A DNA stretch of 64,000 bases, from assembly GCF_023028225.1 (NCBI RefSeq), contig NZ_CP095482.1, positions 1,736,001-1,800,000 of the forward strand, given 5' to 3'. Source of the DNA: Halorientalis litorea (GTDB lineage: Archaea; Halobacteriota; Halobacteria; Halobacteriales; Haloarculaceae). Within the stretch, counting starts at the first letter, position 1. Every line of letters starts with the position of its first letter. The notes under the pieces are model-generated. The model saw nothing but the letters and a program-made list of their open reading frames with translations. It was not told the origin of the DNA and ran no database searches. The position numbers and the translations under genes are program-made. Below are positions 26,352 through 34,409 of the stretch, piece after piece.

Positions 26352-27539
26352 CTAGTTCGTTCCCCGTGGATGGTTTCCGGGACAGTTATCCACCGTCTCC
26401 AGATTCGCGGGCGTTTCTCGCCGCTTCGTCCCCGGCGAGAGCGTCAACTCGAAGTCGTTGAGCGTCCACTGCGAGGCTTGGATGTAGTGTGCGTTGATGA
26501 TGAGGTTGGTCACGTCGACCTGTGCACCCAATCCGTCCCCGAGACTCAGCGTTCCGGAGTTTCGCGGCTCACACGTGATTTCGTTGTTGAAGTCAAGGGG
26601 GATTCCGAGCACGGTCCCAGTGATCTGTTCGCCGTACAACTCGGACATGTCGACGGTAATCGCGTTGTCCGACCCCCCTTCGATTGTCCCACTACTCGAC
26701 TTCAGCAGCAGTGAGTACCTCTGTCCACCCGGTGTCTCGAAGTTCTTGCGTGCCGAGAGCCCGTTCGTGTAGTCTGGATTGTCGATTTCGATTCTCCCGA
26801 CTGCGATACCCTCTCCCTGTGCATTTCGCTCGACGGTCGATGTCTCTACGTATCGCGTGTTCTGGGTGATGCCGTTCGTCGAGAAGTCCCCGATACGGAG
26901 TCCAACTCCACCGATACCCTGCTCGACCGGCGGGTTCTGACAGGGGAGCAGAATCGTCGTTCCGGTACTCGGGTTACATCCATTGAAAGTGTATCCTTCG
27001 GCGGCCGGTGCCGTCTGAATCGTCGTCGGAAGCACCGGCCAGAGGAAGTACAGCAGCAACAGTCCGATGCCAACGACGAGCAGTGCGTTCCCGGGATTGC
27101 GCCGAAGCCGCGACCCGAGAGAGTTGGTGCGACTGTCGTCCGTTCTCGGACCCTCTGCTGTCTCGTCTTCGCTCGGCGGACGCCACGCGAAGCAGAGAAC
27201 GCCGCCGACAGTGCCGACTGTCATGCCGACGAACAGGCCCCCGAGCGCGCCGAGGATGGACGCCGTCGAGAGCAGGACGCCAGCCACGCCGAAGAACGTC
27301 GAGTGTTCCGGCCGAAGAAGCACGAAGACGCCGGACAGCGAGATGAGGATGGCGAACACCAATCCGATGAAACTGAACGACCCGCTAAGAAGCGTGACGT
27401 CGACGAGGAGTTGCATCGGAACGTACCCGACTATCATCCCGCCGAGAATCAGGAGGACTGCACCAGCAAACGGGCGCGTCCGCCGCCACTCGGTGAACTC
27501 TCGGTACCGCTCTCGGAGTGTTGTGGTATATCCGTCCAT
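26352..27539 (-). CDS. DUF6114 membrane protein fused to a DUF6230-like ectodomain, copy A
   Basis: A 395-residue protein. Residues 1-120 are a DUF6114 domain (FTEWRRTRPFAGAVLLILGG, TFFGVAGVLLSTASILGALG, VGTVGGVLCFAW). After an acidic linker, an extra helix at ~152-172 (ALLVVGIGLLLLYFLWPVL) leads to a ~220-residue exported beta-rich domain. That domain has GIGGVGLRIGDFSTNGI and, near the end, LIINAHYIQASQWTLNDFEL, which mirrors the HYL signature of the DUF6230 proteins. It starts immediately after the DUF6230 copy A stop. This fusion directly links the two families. Confidence 0.8.
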   Translation of the reverse strand: MDGYTTTLRERYREFTEWRRTRPFAGAVLLILGGMIVGYVPMQLLVDVTLLSGSFSFIGLVFAILISLSGVFVLLRPEHSTFFGVAGVLLSTASILGALGGLFVGMTVGTVGGVLCFAWRPPSEDETAEGPRTDDSRTNSLGSRLRRNPGNALLVVGIGLLLLYFLWPVLPTTIQTAPAAEGYTFNGCNPSTGTTILLPCQNPPVEQGIGGVGLRIGDFSTNGITQNTRYVETSTVERNAQGEGIAVGRIEIDNPDYTNGLSARKNFETPGGQRYSLLLKSSSGTIEGGSDNAITVDMSELYGEQITGTVLGIPLDFNNEITCEPRNSGTLSLGDGLGAQVDVTNLIINAHYIQASQWTLNDFELTLSPGTKRRETPANLETVDNCPGNHPRGTN

Positions 27540-28142
27540 TTAGTTCGGCCCTCCGAATTCGTACCGTCCGTCGTTGTTCGTGTCCCACCAGACATCGGCC
27601 TCAAAGGCGGGGAAGTCGAACGACCGAACAGCTAGGTAGTGGGCCTGTATTTTCACCCCTCCAACGAGGTCCGCCTGTGTCCCGGTCAGAGTGAGCTTCT
27701 CGCTCGGCCTCGTCCCATAACTGTCCTCGACGACGAGGTTCTGGAACTGTGCGAAGTCAGACCGGATGGCACTCGCTTTGACGATGACACCCTCTGCTTG
27801 TAGATTCGCGTCGTTGACTGAGGTGAGTCTGATGTTGACCGTCCCCTTCACCCCCGGTAGGTCGCTGATGTCCTGCTTGATTGCGAGCGTGAAGTCCTCG
27901 ATAGTCACCTGCTGAAACTCGATTATTGCCGCCGGCGTCGTCCCGTTCCGTGATTCCGCTGTCCCCGGATACACGAGCATCTGCTGTGCGTTAATATTGG
28001 ACCCGGACAGAACGAACCCGCCGACACCTGCGACTGGATAGCCCCCCAGTGCTACCCCCGAACTCATGATAATCATGCCGACGACGGCCCAGAGCACCAA
28101 CGCCGTGCCGAGGCCGGCGGCGATTCGGTTTTTATCGTACAT
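27540..28142 (-). CDS. DUF6230 surface protein, copy A
   Basis: A 200-residue exported protein: MYDKNR, one hydrophobic helix (residues ~8-36), then AGVGGFVLSGSNINAQQMLVYPG. The ectodomain contains IIEFQQVTIEDFTLAIKQDI, VIVKASAIRSDFAQFQNLVV and VKIQAHYLAVRSFDFPAF, ending with the acidic loop DTNNDGRYEF. It is probably a type II anchored surface protein. It abuts the next gene with no intergenic base, so the pair is coupled. It is the promoter-proximal gene of the whole cluster. Confidence 0.82.
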   Translation of the reverse strand: MYDKNRIAAGLGTALVLWAVVGMIIMSSGVALGGYPVAGVGGFVLSGSNINAQQMLVYPGTAESRNGTTPAAIIEFQQVTIEDFTLAIKQDISDLPGVKGTVNIRLTSVNDANLQAEGVIVKASAIRSDFAQFQNLVVEDSYGTRPSEKLTLTGTQADLVGGVKIQAHYLAVRSFDFPAFEADVWWDTNNDGRYEFGGPN

Positions 28143-28359
28143 GCATGAAGTCGTCCGACTGCCCCCACCCAGTGTTCCAATTCAAGCGACTCACTTTCGA
28201 GTCTCTCGCCACGTTGCTACTTCGCTATCTTTGTGCCAATATATAAAAATACTGCAGGCAATACACTATGGTTAATAAGCAGGAATACCCATCCCGCATC
28301 TATTCCGCTGATGGCGGCCGGAAAAAAGTACCGCACGGGACCGCACCGCTGTGGTCGGC
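28143..28359 (-). promoter_or_regulatory. intergenic region with TATA-type promoter for DUF6230 cluster
   Basis: The gap separates the start of DUF6230 copy A from the end of urtE. The minus strand reads tatttttatatattgg at about 28237-28252, roughly 95-110 bases before the ATG, so a leader of ~70 nt is expected. A second AT-rich block lies at 28262-28275. No coding frame was seen. Confidence 0.55.
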
Positions 28360-29064
28360 TCAAACTGCCAGATACTCGGCGATGGCGTCCTCGTCGGCCA
28401 GCGACTCCGGCCCGACTTCGTCGACGATTTCGCCCCGCTCCATCGCGTAACACCGGTCGGCCATGTCACGGATGACGCCGAGGTTCTGCTCGACGAAGAG
28501 GATGGTCGTCCCGAGTTCCTCGTTGATACCGCGCATGTCGGTGCTTATCTGGTCGACGATGGAGGGCTGGATGCCCTCGCTCGGTTCGTCGAGCAGGAGC
28601 AGGTCCGGATTCGCCACGAGTGCCCGTGCGATGGCGAGCATCTGCTGTTGGCCGCCCGAGAGCGTGCCGGCCTGCTGGTCCGACCGCTCCTCCAGAATCG
28701 GGAAGTAGCCGTATATCTCGTCGTACAGCGTCTCGGTGCTGTCGGCGTTGACCGTCTCGCCCATCTTGATGTTCTGCTCGACGGAGAGTTTCGGGAACAC
28801 GTCACGGCCCTGCGGGATGTAGCCCATCCCCGTCCGGGCGCGTTCGTCGGCACTCGCCGTCGTCACGTCCTGCCCGGCGTAAGTGATGGTTCCGGCAGTC
28901 GGTTCGAGCAGACCGATGACCGTCTTCAGGAGCGTCGTCTTGCCGACGCCGTTTTTCCCCATCACGCCGACGATTTCGCCCTCCGCGACGGAGAGGTCCA
29001 CGTCCCGCAGGATGGGTGTCCGGTCGTACGCCGCGGTCACGTCGTCGAGTTCGAGCAGTGTCAT
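28360..29064 (-). CDS. urtE: urea ABC transporter ATP-binding protein UrtE
   Basis: A 234-residue branched-chain-type ABC ATPase (LivF-like). Walker A GKNGVGKTT is at residues ~36-44, the signature LSGGQQQML near 140, and Walker B LLLLDEPSEGIQP near 160. SEGIQP is typical of UrtE/LivF. The long upstream open frame is the shadow of urtD; the ATG at 29064 overlaps the urtD stop by 4 nt. It powers urea uptake together with UrtD. Assignment to urea rests on the linked urease genes and on UrtA. Confidence 0.88.
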   Translation of the reverse strand: MTLLELDDVTAAYDRTPILRDVDLSVAEGEIVGVMGKNGVGKTTLLKTVIGLLEPTAGTITYAGQDVTTASADERARTGMGYIPQGRDVFPKLSVEQNIKMGETVNADSTETLYDEIYGYFPILEERSDQQAGTLSGGQQQMLAIARALVANPDLLLLDEPSEGIQPSIVDQISTDMRGINEELGTTILFVEQNLGVIRDMADRCYAMERGEIVDEVGPESLADEDAIAEYLAV

Positions 29065-29855
29065 TCGTCTTCCCCCAGGTAGATGCGCTGGACGGCCGGG
29101 TCCGCCTTGATGTCCTCGATGGGTCCCTCGCGGAACACCTCGCCGTTGTGGAGGACGGTCACCTCGTCGGCGATGTCGGCCACGAAGTCCGTGTCGTGTT
29201 CGATGACGACGAAGGCGATGCCCGCCTCCTCGTTGAGTCGGGTGATGCGCTCGGCGATCTCCCGGCGCTCCTCGACGTCCAGTCCGGCCACCGGTTCGTC
29301 GAGCAGGAGCAGGTCCGGGTCCAGTGCCGCCGCCATCCCGATTTCGAGTTGCTGTTGCTGGCCGTGGGAGAGCGCGTTGGCCGCGACGTCCTCGTAGCCG
29401 GTCAGTCCCGCCGTCTCGATGGCCTCTGCGATGCGCTCGCGGCGTTCCCGCCCGCTCGCGGACTGCTGGACCGGCAGGCGGATGTTCTCGCGCACGGTGA
29501 GGTCGCCGTACACCGCCGGGACTTGGAACTTCATGCTGAGGCCCTGTTTCACCCGGTCGTGGGGCGCGAGGTCGGTGAAGTCCGTCCCGTCGTAGTAGAC
29601 GCTCCCGGACGTGGGCATGTGGATGCCGGCGATGAGTTTCATCAGCGTCGACTTGCCAGCCCCGTTGGGTCCGATGAGACAGCGGAGTTCGCCCTCGGAG
29701 ACGGCGAAGTCGACGTCGTCGATGGCGGTGAACCCGCCGAAGTCCTTGCGCAGGCTCTCGGTCTGTAACAGCGTGTCCGTCTGTGGCCCGGTGGCCCTGC
29801 CCGCCGGTGTCTGCCGGACGGCAGGGTCCTCGGCCGTGTCCTCGTCGGTGCTCAC
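29061..29855 (-). CDS. urtD: urea ABC transporter ATP-binding protein UrtD
   Basis: A 264-residue LivG-like ABC ATPase with a ~28-residue polar N-terminal extension. Walker A is GPNGAGKST, the signature LSHGQQQQLEIG (H in place of the usual second G/S), Walker B LLLLDEPVAGLD, and the H-loop VIEHDTDF. UrtD proteins characteristically read LSHGQQQ. It overlaps urtC and urtE by 4 nt each, within one operon. Confidence 0.9.
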   Translation of the reverse strand: MSTDEDTAEDPAVRQTPAGRATGPQTDTLLQTESLRKDFGGFTAIDDVDFAVSEGELRCLIGPNGAGKSTLMKLIAGIHMPTSGSVYYDGTDFTDLAPHDRVKQGLSMKFQVPAVYGDLTVRENIRLPVQQSASGRERRERIAEAIETAGLTGYEDVAANALSHGQQQQLEIGMAAALDPDLLLLDEPVAGLDVEERREIAERITRLNEEAGIAFVVIEHDTDFVADIADEVTVLHNGEVFREGPIEDIKADPAVQRIYLGEDE

Positions 29856-31012
29856 GAGTCACTCACCTCCGGGTCCGCCTCCTCGGCGGGGTCCGGCGCC
29901 GTCGGCCCGCCGCCGAACAGCCGGTACTGGGCGAACACGATGAGGTCCCGCGCTCGCGGGACGATGCCGCCAGGCAACAGCATGATGAACACGACCAGCA
30001 GCGCGCCGCGGATGACGTTCGCCCACAGACTGCCGAGCGAATTCGCCACGAACTGCAGGGCGATGGCCGCGATGACCGGCCCGATGAGCGTCTTCCGGCC
30101 GCCGAGACCGACCCAGATGACCGGCAACGAGGCGGCCACGAGGCCGAACTTCGCGGGCGTGATGTAGAACTGCCACGTCGTGAAGAGGACGCCGGACATC
30201 CCCGCCAGTGCCCCGCCGATGACGAACACGGTCAGTTTCACGCGTTCGGTCCGGTAGCCGAACATCCGCGTGCGCTGTTCGTCCTCGCGCATGGCGACCA
30301 TCACGCGGCCGTAGTCCGAGTTGACCAGCACCCGCAACAGCAGGTAGGTCACGACCAACACCGCCAGCACGAAGTAGAAGAACGAACTGTTGTAACTGGT
30401 GATGACCACCGACGTCTCGCCGACGCCGAGCGCGAGTTGCGGGACGTTCATCCCGTTGAACCCGCCCAGCGCCGCCTCGCCGATGGTCCACTCGTCGCCG
30501 GCGGTCTGGTCCATGAACGTCTTCAGGACGAGCGTCGAGACGAGCGTGATGATGGTCGCGTACACGTCCCGGACGCCGCCGTAGAAGATGAAGTAGCCCA
30601 GCACGGCGGCCATCAGCGCGCCGCCGCCGACGCCGACCAGCAACCCGACCGTCCCGCCCAGCGGCGAGTTGACGTTGATGAGGACGATGCCGAAGACGTA
30701 CCCCGCGACGCCGAAGAAGACCGACTGGCCGAAACTGAGGATGCCGCCGTACCCCCAGACGACCGCGAGCGACAGCGCGAGGAAGCCGTAGGCCAGAAAC
30801 GACGACAGTGTGCGCGTCGAGACGAGTATCGACTTGATGGCCCCCGGCGCGAACGGGTACGCCGCCAGCAACCCGACGGCGACGACGAAGCCGAGCCAGA
30901 AGCCCCGGGAGTTGCCGAGCGTGTTCGGCCCCTCGAGGCGGTTGCGAATCCGGGCTATCGGGCCGCCGATGCCCTCGGAACCGCCGCCGTCTCCGGTGGT
31001 CTCTGCCGCCAT
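29852..31012 (-). CDS. urtC: urea ABC transporter permease UrtC
   Basis: A 386-residue LivM-like permease with about ten membrane helices. Family motifs include GYGGILSFGQSVFFGVAGY and a later EDEQRTRMFGYRTERVKL cytoplasmic EAA-type loop contacting the ATPases. The ATG at 31012 leaves one base after the urtB stop; an upstream frame extension of 17 codons is unlikely. The N-terminal ~40 residues are polar and Gly-rich. Confidence 0.9.
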   Translation of the reverse strand: MAAETTGDGGGSEGIGGPIARIRNRLEGPNTLGNSRGFWLGFVVAVGLLAAYPFAPGAIKSILVSTRTLSSFLAYGFLALSLAVVWGYGGILSFGQSVFFGVAGYVFGIVLINVNSPLGGTVGLLVGVGGGALMAAVLGYFIFYGGVRDVYATIITLVSTLVLKTFMDQTAGDEWTIGEAALGGFNGMNVPQLALGVGETSVVITSYNSSFFYFVLAVLVVTYLLLRVLVNSDYGRVMVAMREDEQRTRMFGYRTERVKLTVFVIGGALAGMSGVLFTTWQFYITPAKFGLVAASLPVIWVGLGGRKTLIGPVIAAIALQFVANSLGSLWANVIRGALLVVFIMLLPGGIVPRARDLIVFAQYRLFGGGPTAPDPAEEADPEVSDS

Positions 31013-31013
31013 C

Positions 31014-32027
31014 TCAGGCCTCCTTCCTGCGTTCACGCAGGCGTTCGACGTAGCCGCTGACACCGCCCGGCAGGAATCGGAGGATGAGCAGCGCGGTCAC
31101 GAGCAGTGCGATGCGGCCGAAGAAGGGCGCTTCCGTCAGGTTCGTCACCAGCGCGTTGACGCCACCCAGCAAGCCCCCGGCTGCCGTCGTCCCGACGACG
31201 ACGGACGTGCCGCCGGCGACGACGGCGACGAACGACTCGACGAGGAACGACTCGCCGAACTGCGGCCCGAGGTTCAGGAACGGGGCGTACAGCGCGCCCG
31301 CCAACCCGGCGAGCATCGACCCGACGACGAAGGTGGCGGTGTAGGTCCGCTCGGTGTCGACGCCCATCGCGCGGGCGGTGTCCTCGTCCTGAATCGTGGC
31401 CCGGGCGCGCATCCCGAACTCGGTGCGGGTGAACAGCAGGTAGGTTCCCGCGAGGACGACGACGGCGACACCCGAGAGTACCAGCGGGTACACCGAGTAC
31501 GAGAACGCGCCGCCGGCGTAGTTGATAGCGCCGAACGGCGTGCCGGCCTGCGGTATCGAGGTCCCGAACACGATGCGGACGAGTTGGACCGTGATGAGGC
31601 TCAGCCCCCACGTGGCGACCATCGAGTCCACGAGCCGGTCGTACAGCGGGCTGACCAGCGGCGTCTTCGGGAGTTTCCGGCTCGCGCCGTCGGGCAGGGC
31701 GTTCGCGAGCGGTGGTCGCGTCTTCGCCCACAGCCAGTTCGGGAGCGCCCCGGAGATGACGGCACGCTCGACGACGAGGCCGAACACGCCCGCGACGACG
31801 ACCCCGACGAGAATCGCCACCGGGAGCGGGAGGCTCACGCCCGCCAGAAACGGCGTGCCGGTGGCGCTCAGAAGTGTCGTCGCGTACGCGCCGACGAGGA
31901 TGAACTCCCCGTGGGCGAGGTTGATGACGCCCATGATGCCGAAGATGATGGCCAGTCCCGACGCCGCGAGCACGATGAACGCGAAGTTATCGAGGAACTG
32001 AAAGAGGAGGTTGAGTCCGTTGACCAT
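31014..32027 (-). CDS. urtB: urea ABC transporter permease UrtB
   Basis: A 337-residue LivH-like permease with about eight helices. Typical motifs are GIMGVINLAHGEFILVGAY near residue 30 and the EAA-like loop TRTEFGMRARATIQDEDTARAMGVD near 210. It pairs with UrtC to form the channel. A 187 bp gap with no visible gene separates it from urtA, unusually wide for this operon. The gap may hold a second promoter or a processing site that sets the higher dose of UrtA. Confidence 0.9.
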   Translation of the reverse strand: MVNGLNLLFQFLDNFAFIVLAASGLAIIFGIMGVINLAHGEFILVGAYATTLLSATGTPFLAGVSLPLPVAILVGVVVAGVFGLVVERAVISGALPNWLWAKTRPPLANALPDGASRKLPKTPLVSPLYDRLVDSMVATWGLSLITVQLVRIVFGTSIPQAGTPFGAINYAGGAFSYSVYPLVLSGVAVVVLAGTYLLFTRTEFGMRARATIQDEDTARAMGVDTERTYTATFVVGSMLAGLAGALYAPFLNLGPQFGESFLVESFVAVVAGGTSVVVGTTAAGGLLGGVNALVTNLTEAPFFGRIALLVTALLILRFLPGGVSGYVERLRERRKEA

Positions 32028-32214
32028 CCTACCGTCCCTCCTCGGCAGTCGCCGTGCCGTGACTGTCCGTGCCGTCCCGGCGGTCGGGCGGAGTCGATAC
32101 GTCGGTGTCGTCCCGGGTGGTGTGGGTCATAATCTGTCGTGTCGTGGTCCGGTTCCGTTGTCCCGTCTGGTACTGAAAGCGTGGTCGTGTGCCGGTGCGT
32201 CAGTCGGTCGTGGC

Positions 32215-33537
32215 TCAGCCAGCCACCTCGTAGTAGTCCTGTGGCGTGTACTGGGTCTCCTCGTCTTCTTGGGTGAGGTCACAGCCGACCGTGTCCTTCA
32301 GGAACGTCTCGGGGATGACGCGGTTGTCCACGGCCTCGACGTTGTGCTCGTCGTCGGCCCGCATGACCCACATGTGGTGGTCGACGTGGTGGGTCTCCGG
32401 GACCAGCGCGATCTCCTCGTCCTCGGGGGCCTCGGGCGCGCCGTAGGTGATGCCCGACTCCAGCGCCGCCTTGACCTCCTCCTGGTCGGTCGTGCCCGCC
32501 TGCTCGACCGCCTCCTTGTACATGTAGATGGAGAAGTAGTTGGTCTGGGCCTCCTCGTTGAGGTAGGGTGCGTCGGGGAACATCTCGAAGTAGCGGTCCA
32601 CGAAGCCGCCCTCCTCCGTGTTGCGCTGCGTCGGAATCTCCTCCATGTAGTTGACCCCGGCGTAGATGTCGGCCATCGCCGGCGGGTCGAGGCGACGGTG
32701 CTCGTAGCCCTGTGCCATCGCCGTCGACGTGCCGATGGGCACGTCCAGTCCCGCCGAGGCCTTCTGCCGGTAGAAGGAGGTGTGGTTGTTGCCGACGAGC
32801 ATCGACATCACGAAGTCGGGGTCGGCTTCCTGAATCCGGTTGATGGTCGAGCCGAAACTGGAGTTCGACAGCGGGATGAACTCCTCGCCGATGACGTTGG
32901 CGTCGTTCTCGTTGGCCAGCACGCGCACCCAGTCCGCCGACAACTGACCGAAGTTGTAGTCGGCGGCGATGGTGTAGATGTCCGGGCCGAATTCCTCGCG
33001 GAGGTACGGCAGGACGCTCCCGAGTTGCTGGCGGGCCGTCGGTCCCACCGCGAACACGTTGTGGTCACAGACACCGCCCTCGTACTGGGTGGTGTAGAAG
33101 TACAACTGGTCCTCGCGGTCGATGATGGGGCGGATGGCCTCCCGCGTCGCGGAGGAGTACCCCGCCCACAGCGCGTCCACGTTCTCCTGCTGGATGGCCT
33201 GATTCGTCAGGCGGTTGTACCGGGAGTTGTCCGACCGCGGGTCGGGGTCGAACACCTCGATCTGCTGGCCGTCGATACCGCCGTTGTTGTTTATCTCCTC
33301 GATGGCCAGCAAGGACGCCTTGTGCTTGGGCGTGCCGACCAGCGAGAAGTTGCCCGAGCGGTCCTCCAGAACGCCGAGCGTGATGGTGCCGCCGCCGCTC
33401 GCAGTCCCGCCAGTGCCGCCACCGCCACCGCCATCGCCGCCGCCGTCGCCGCCGCCGCTACACCCTGCGAGTGCCGTCCCAGCGATGACGGCTGCCGAGC
33501 CGAGGAACCCACGGCGAGTCGTCCGGTCGCGGCTCAT
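32215..33537 (-). CDS. urtA: urea ABC transporter substrate-binding lipoprotein UrtA
   Basis: A 440-residue extracellular solute-binding protein. The start has a twin-arginine motif (TTRRGFLG) and a lipobox LAGC at residues ~22-25, so it is a Tat-exported lipoprotein. A glycine-rich linker of about 20 residues leads into a type I periplasmic-binding fold (ITLGVLEDRSGNFSLVGTP; FYTTQYEGGVCDHNVF, which matches FmdD/UrtA). It is first in the operon, divergent from ureB. The substrate could be urea or a short amide; the urease genes next door favour urea. Confidence 0.9.
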   Translation of the reverse strand: MSRDRTTRRGFLGSAAVIAGTALAGCSGGGDGGGDGGGGGGTGGTASGGGTITLGVLEDRSGNFSLVGTPKHKASLLAIEEINNNGGIDGQQIEVFDPDPRSDNSRYNRLTNQAIQQENVDALWAGYSSATREAIRPIIDREDQLYFYTTQYEGGVCDHNVFAVGPTARQQLGSVLPYLREEFGPDIYTIAADYNFGQLSADWVRVLANENDANVIGEEFIPLSNSSFGSTINRIQEADPDFVMSMLVGNNHTSFYRQKASAGLDVPIGTSTAMAQGYEHRRLDPPAMADIYAGVNYMEEIPTQRNTEEGGFVDRYFEMFPDAPYLNEEAQTNYFSIYMYKEAVEQAGTTDQEEVKAALESGITYGAPEAPEDEEIALVPETHHVDHHMWVMRADDEHNVEAVDNRVIPETFLKDTVGCDLTQEDEETQYTPQDYYEVAG

Positions 33538-34022
33538 CGGGCCACCTCCGTAGCCGGGCGTGCGTTCGCGTCGTAACGTTCGGCTTTACTGAACATATCG
33601 ACACCACTGGCGACTAATCCCACACGACTGTGCACTGTTTCGCTCACATCCCTTGTCTTTTGCAGGGAGTAAATAAGGGTTACCAACTGACTGTTATACT
33701 TCCCTTCAGAGAGGCTATTGTGTATAAGGAAAGGTAAGGAGAGCTCGATAAATTTCTGTATTCGAGTAACGGACGCGCAAATATTTGGATGTTCGTAGAA
33801 TACCGACTGGCGACCGTTCCTGGCGGCATCCGTTGCTGGTTGTGCCGCCGCCGCTGGCCCGCTGTCCGTTCGTCCAGTCCCCGGACCGAGAAAACAAATT
33901 TATTGTTCCCACCTCTCCACGTGGTGGTACTTGCTCCGAGCCGAAGCCTTTTGACGCGTCTATCGAAAGAACGACGCACATGTTGGACGGACAGTCGAAA
34001 ACAGTAGCGACGAGGTGGCACC
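33538..34022. promoter_or_regulatory. 485 bp divergent control region between urt and ure operons
   Basis: No gene was seen here. The region is AT-rich for this genome and holds several TATA-like elements (gtgtataagg near 33720, gataaatttc near 33750, gaagccttttgac near 33940). A 15-base imperfect palindrome occurs at 33893-33907. Both operons must be controlled from here, so nitrogen-responsive regulation is likely, but no regulator gene is in the window. Confidence 0.6.
33893..33907. promoter_or_regulatory. operator-like inverted repeat AACAA-N5-TTGTT
   Basis: Five-base arms AACAA and TTGTT flank attta. The site lies ~115 bases before ureB. This spacing and symmetry suit a dimeric regulator, but chance in an AT-rich patch is possible. 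Confidence 0.4.
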
Positions 34023-34409
34023 ATGGCTGAGGACATCGTTCCCGGCGAGGTGGTCACGGGTGACGGCGACGTGACCCTGAACGAGGGCCGGGAGACGACC
34101 GACGTGGTCGTCGGGAACACGGGTGACCGGCCGGTACAGGTCGGGTCGCACTTTCACTTCTTCGAGGCCAACGCGGCTCTGACCTTCGACCGCGAGGCTG
34201 CGATGGGGATGCGGCTGAACGTCCCCGCGGGCACGGCCGTCCGGTTCGAACCCGGCGACGAGCAGACCGTCGAGTTGGTCGCCATCGGCGGGAAGCGCCG
34301 CGCTCACGGGATGAACGGCCTCGTGAACGGCAGCGTCGACGGCGACACCGACGACGCCGTCGAGCGGATGCGGGCGCAGGGCTTCGGCGACACGGGGGGC
34401 GAGGAGTGA
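34023..34409 (+). CDS. ureB: urease subunit beta
   Basis: A 128-residue UreB, the small structural subunit of urease. The characteristic run [13 protein letters not shown] and the motif [23 protein letters not shown] are present. The C-terminal tail is acidic. It is first of seven ure genes in the order B-C-A-G-D-E-F, which differs from the bacterial A-B-C order but is known in haloarchaea. The stop overlaps the ureC start by 4 nt. Confidence 0.95.
   Translation: MAEDIVPGEVVTGDGDVTLNEGRETTDVVVGNTGDRPVQVGSHFHFFEANAALTFDREAAMGMRLNVPAGTAVRFEPGDEQTVELVAIGGKRRAHGMNGLVNGSVDGDTDDAVERMRAQGFGDTGGEE

Noticed and set aside
28360-29862. 500-codon frame covering urtE and much of urtD
   Set aside because: Only the last 234 codons show ABC motifs; the rest is the wrong frame of urtD, which is complete itself.
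31014-32027. Branched-chain amino acid transporter as identity of the ABC operon
   Set aside because: The five-gene order, the UrtA-type binding protein and the adjoining urease operon favour urea over amino acids.
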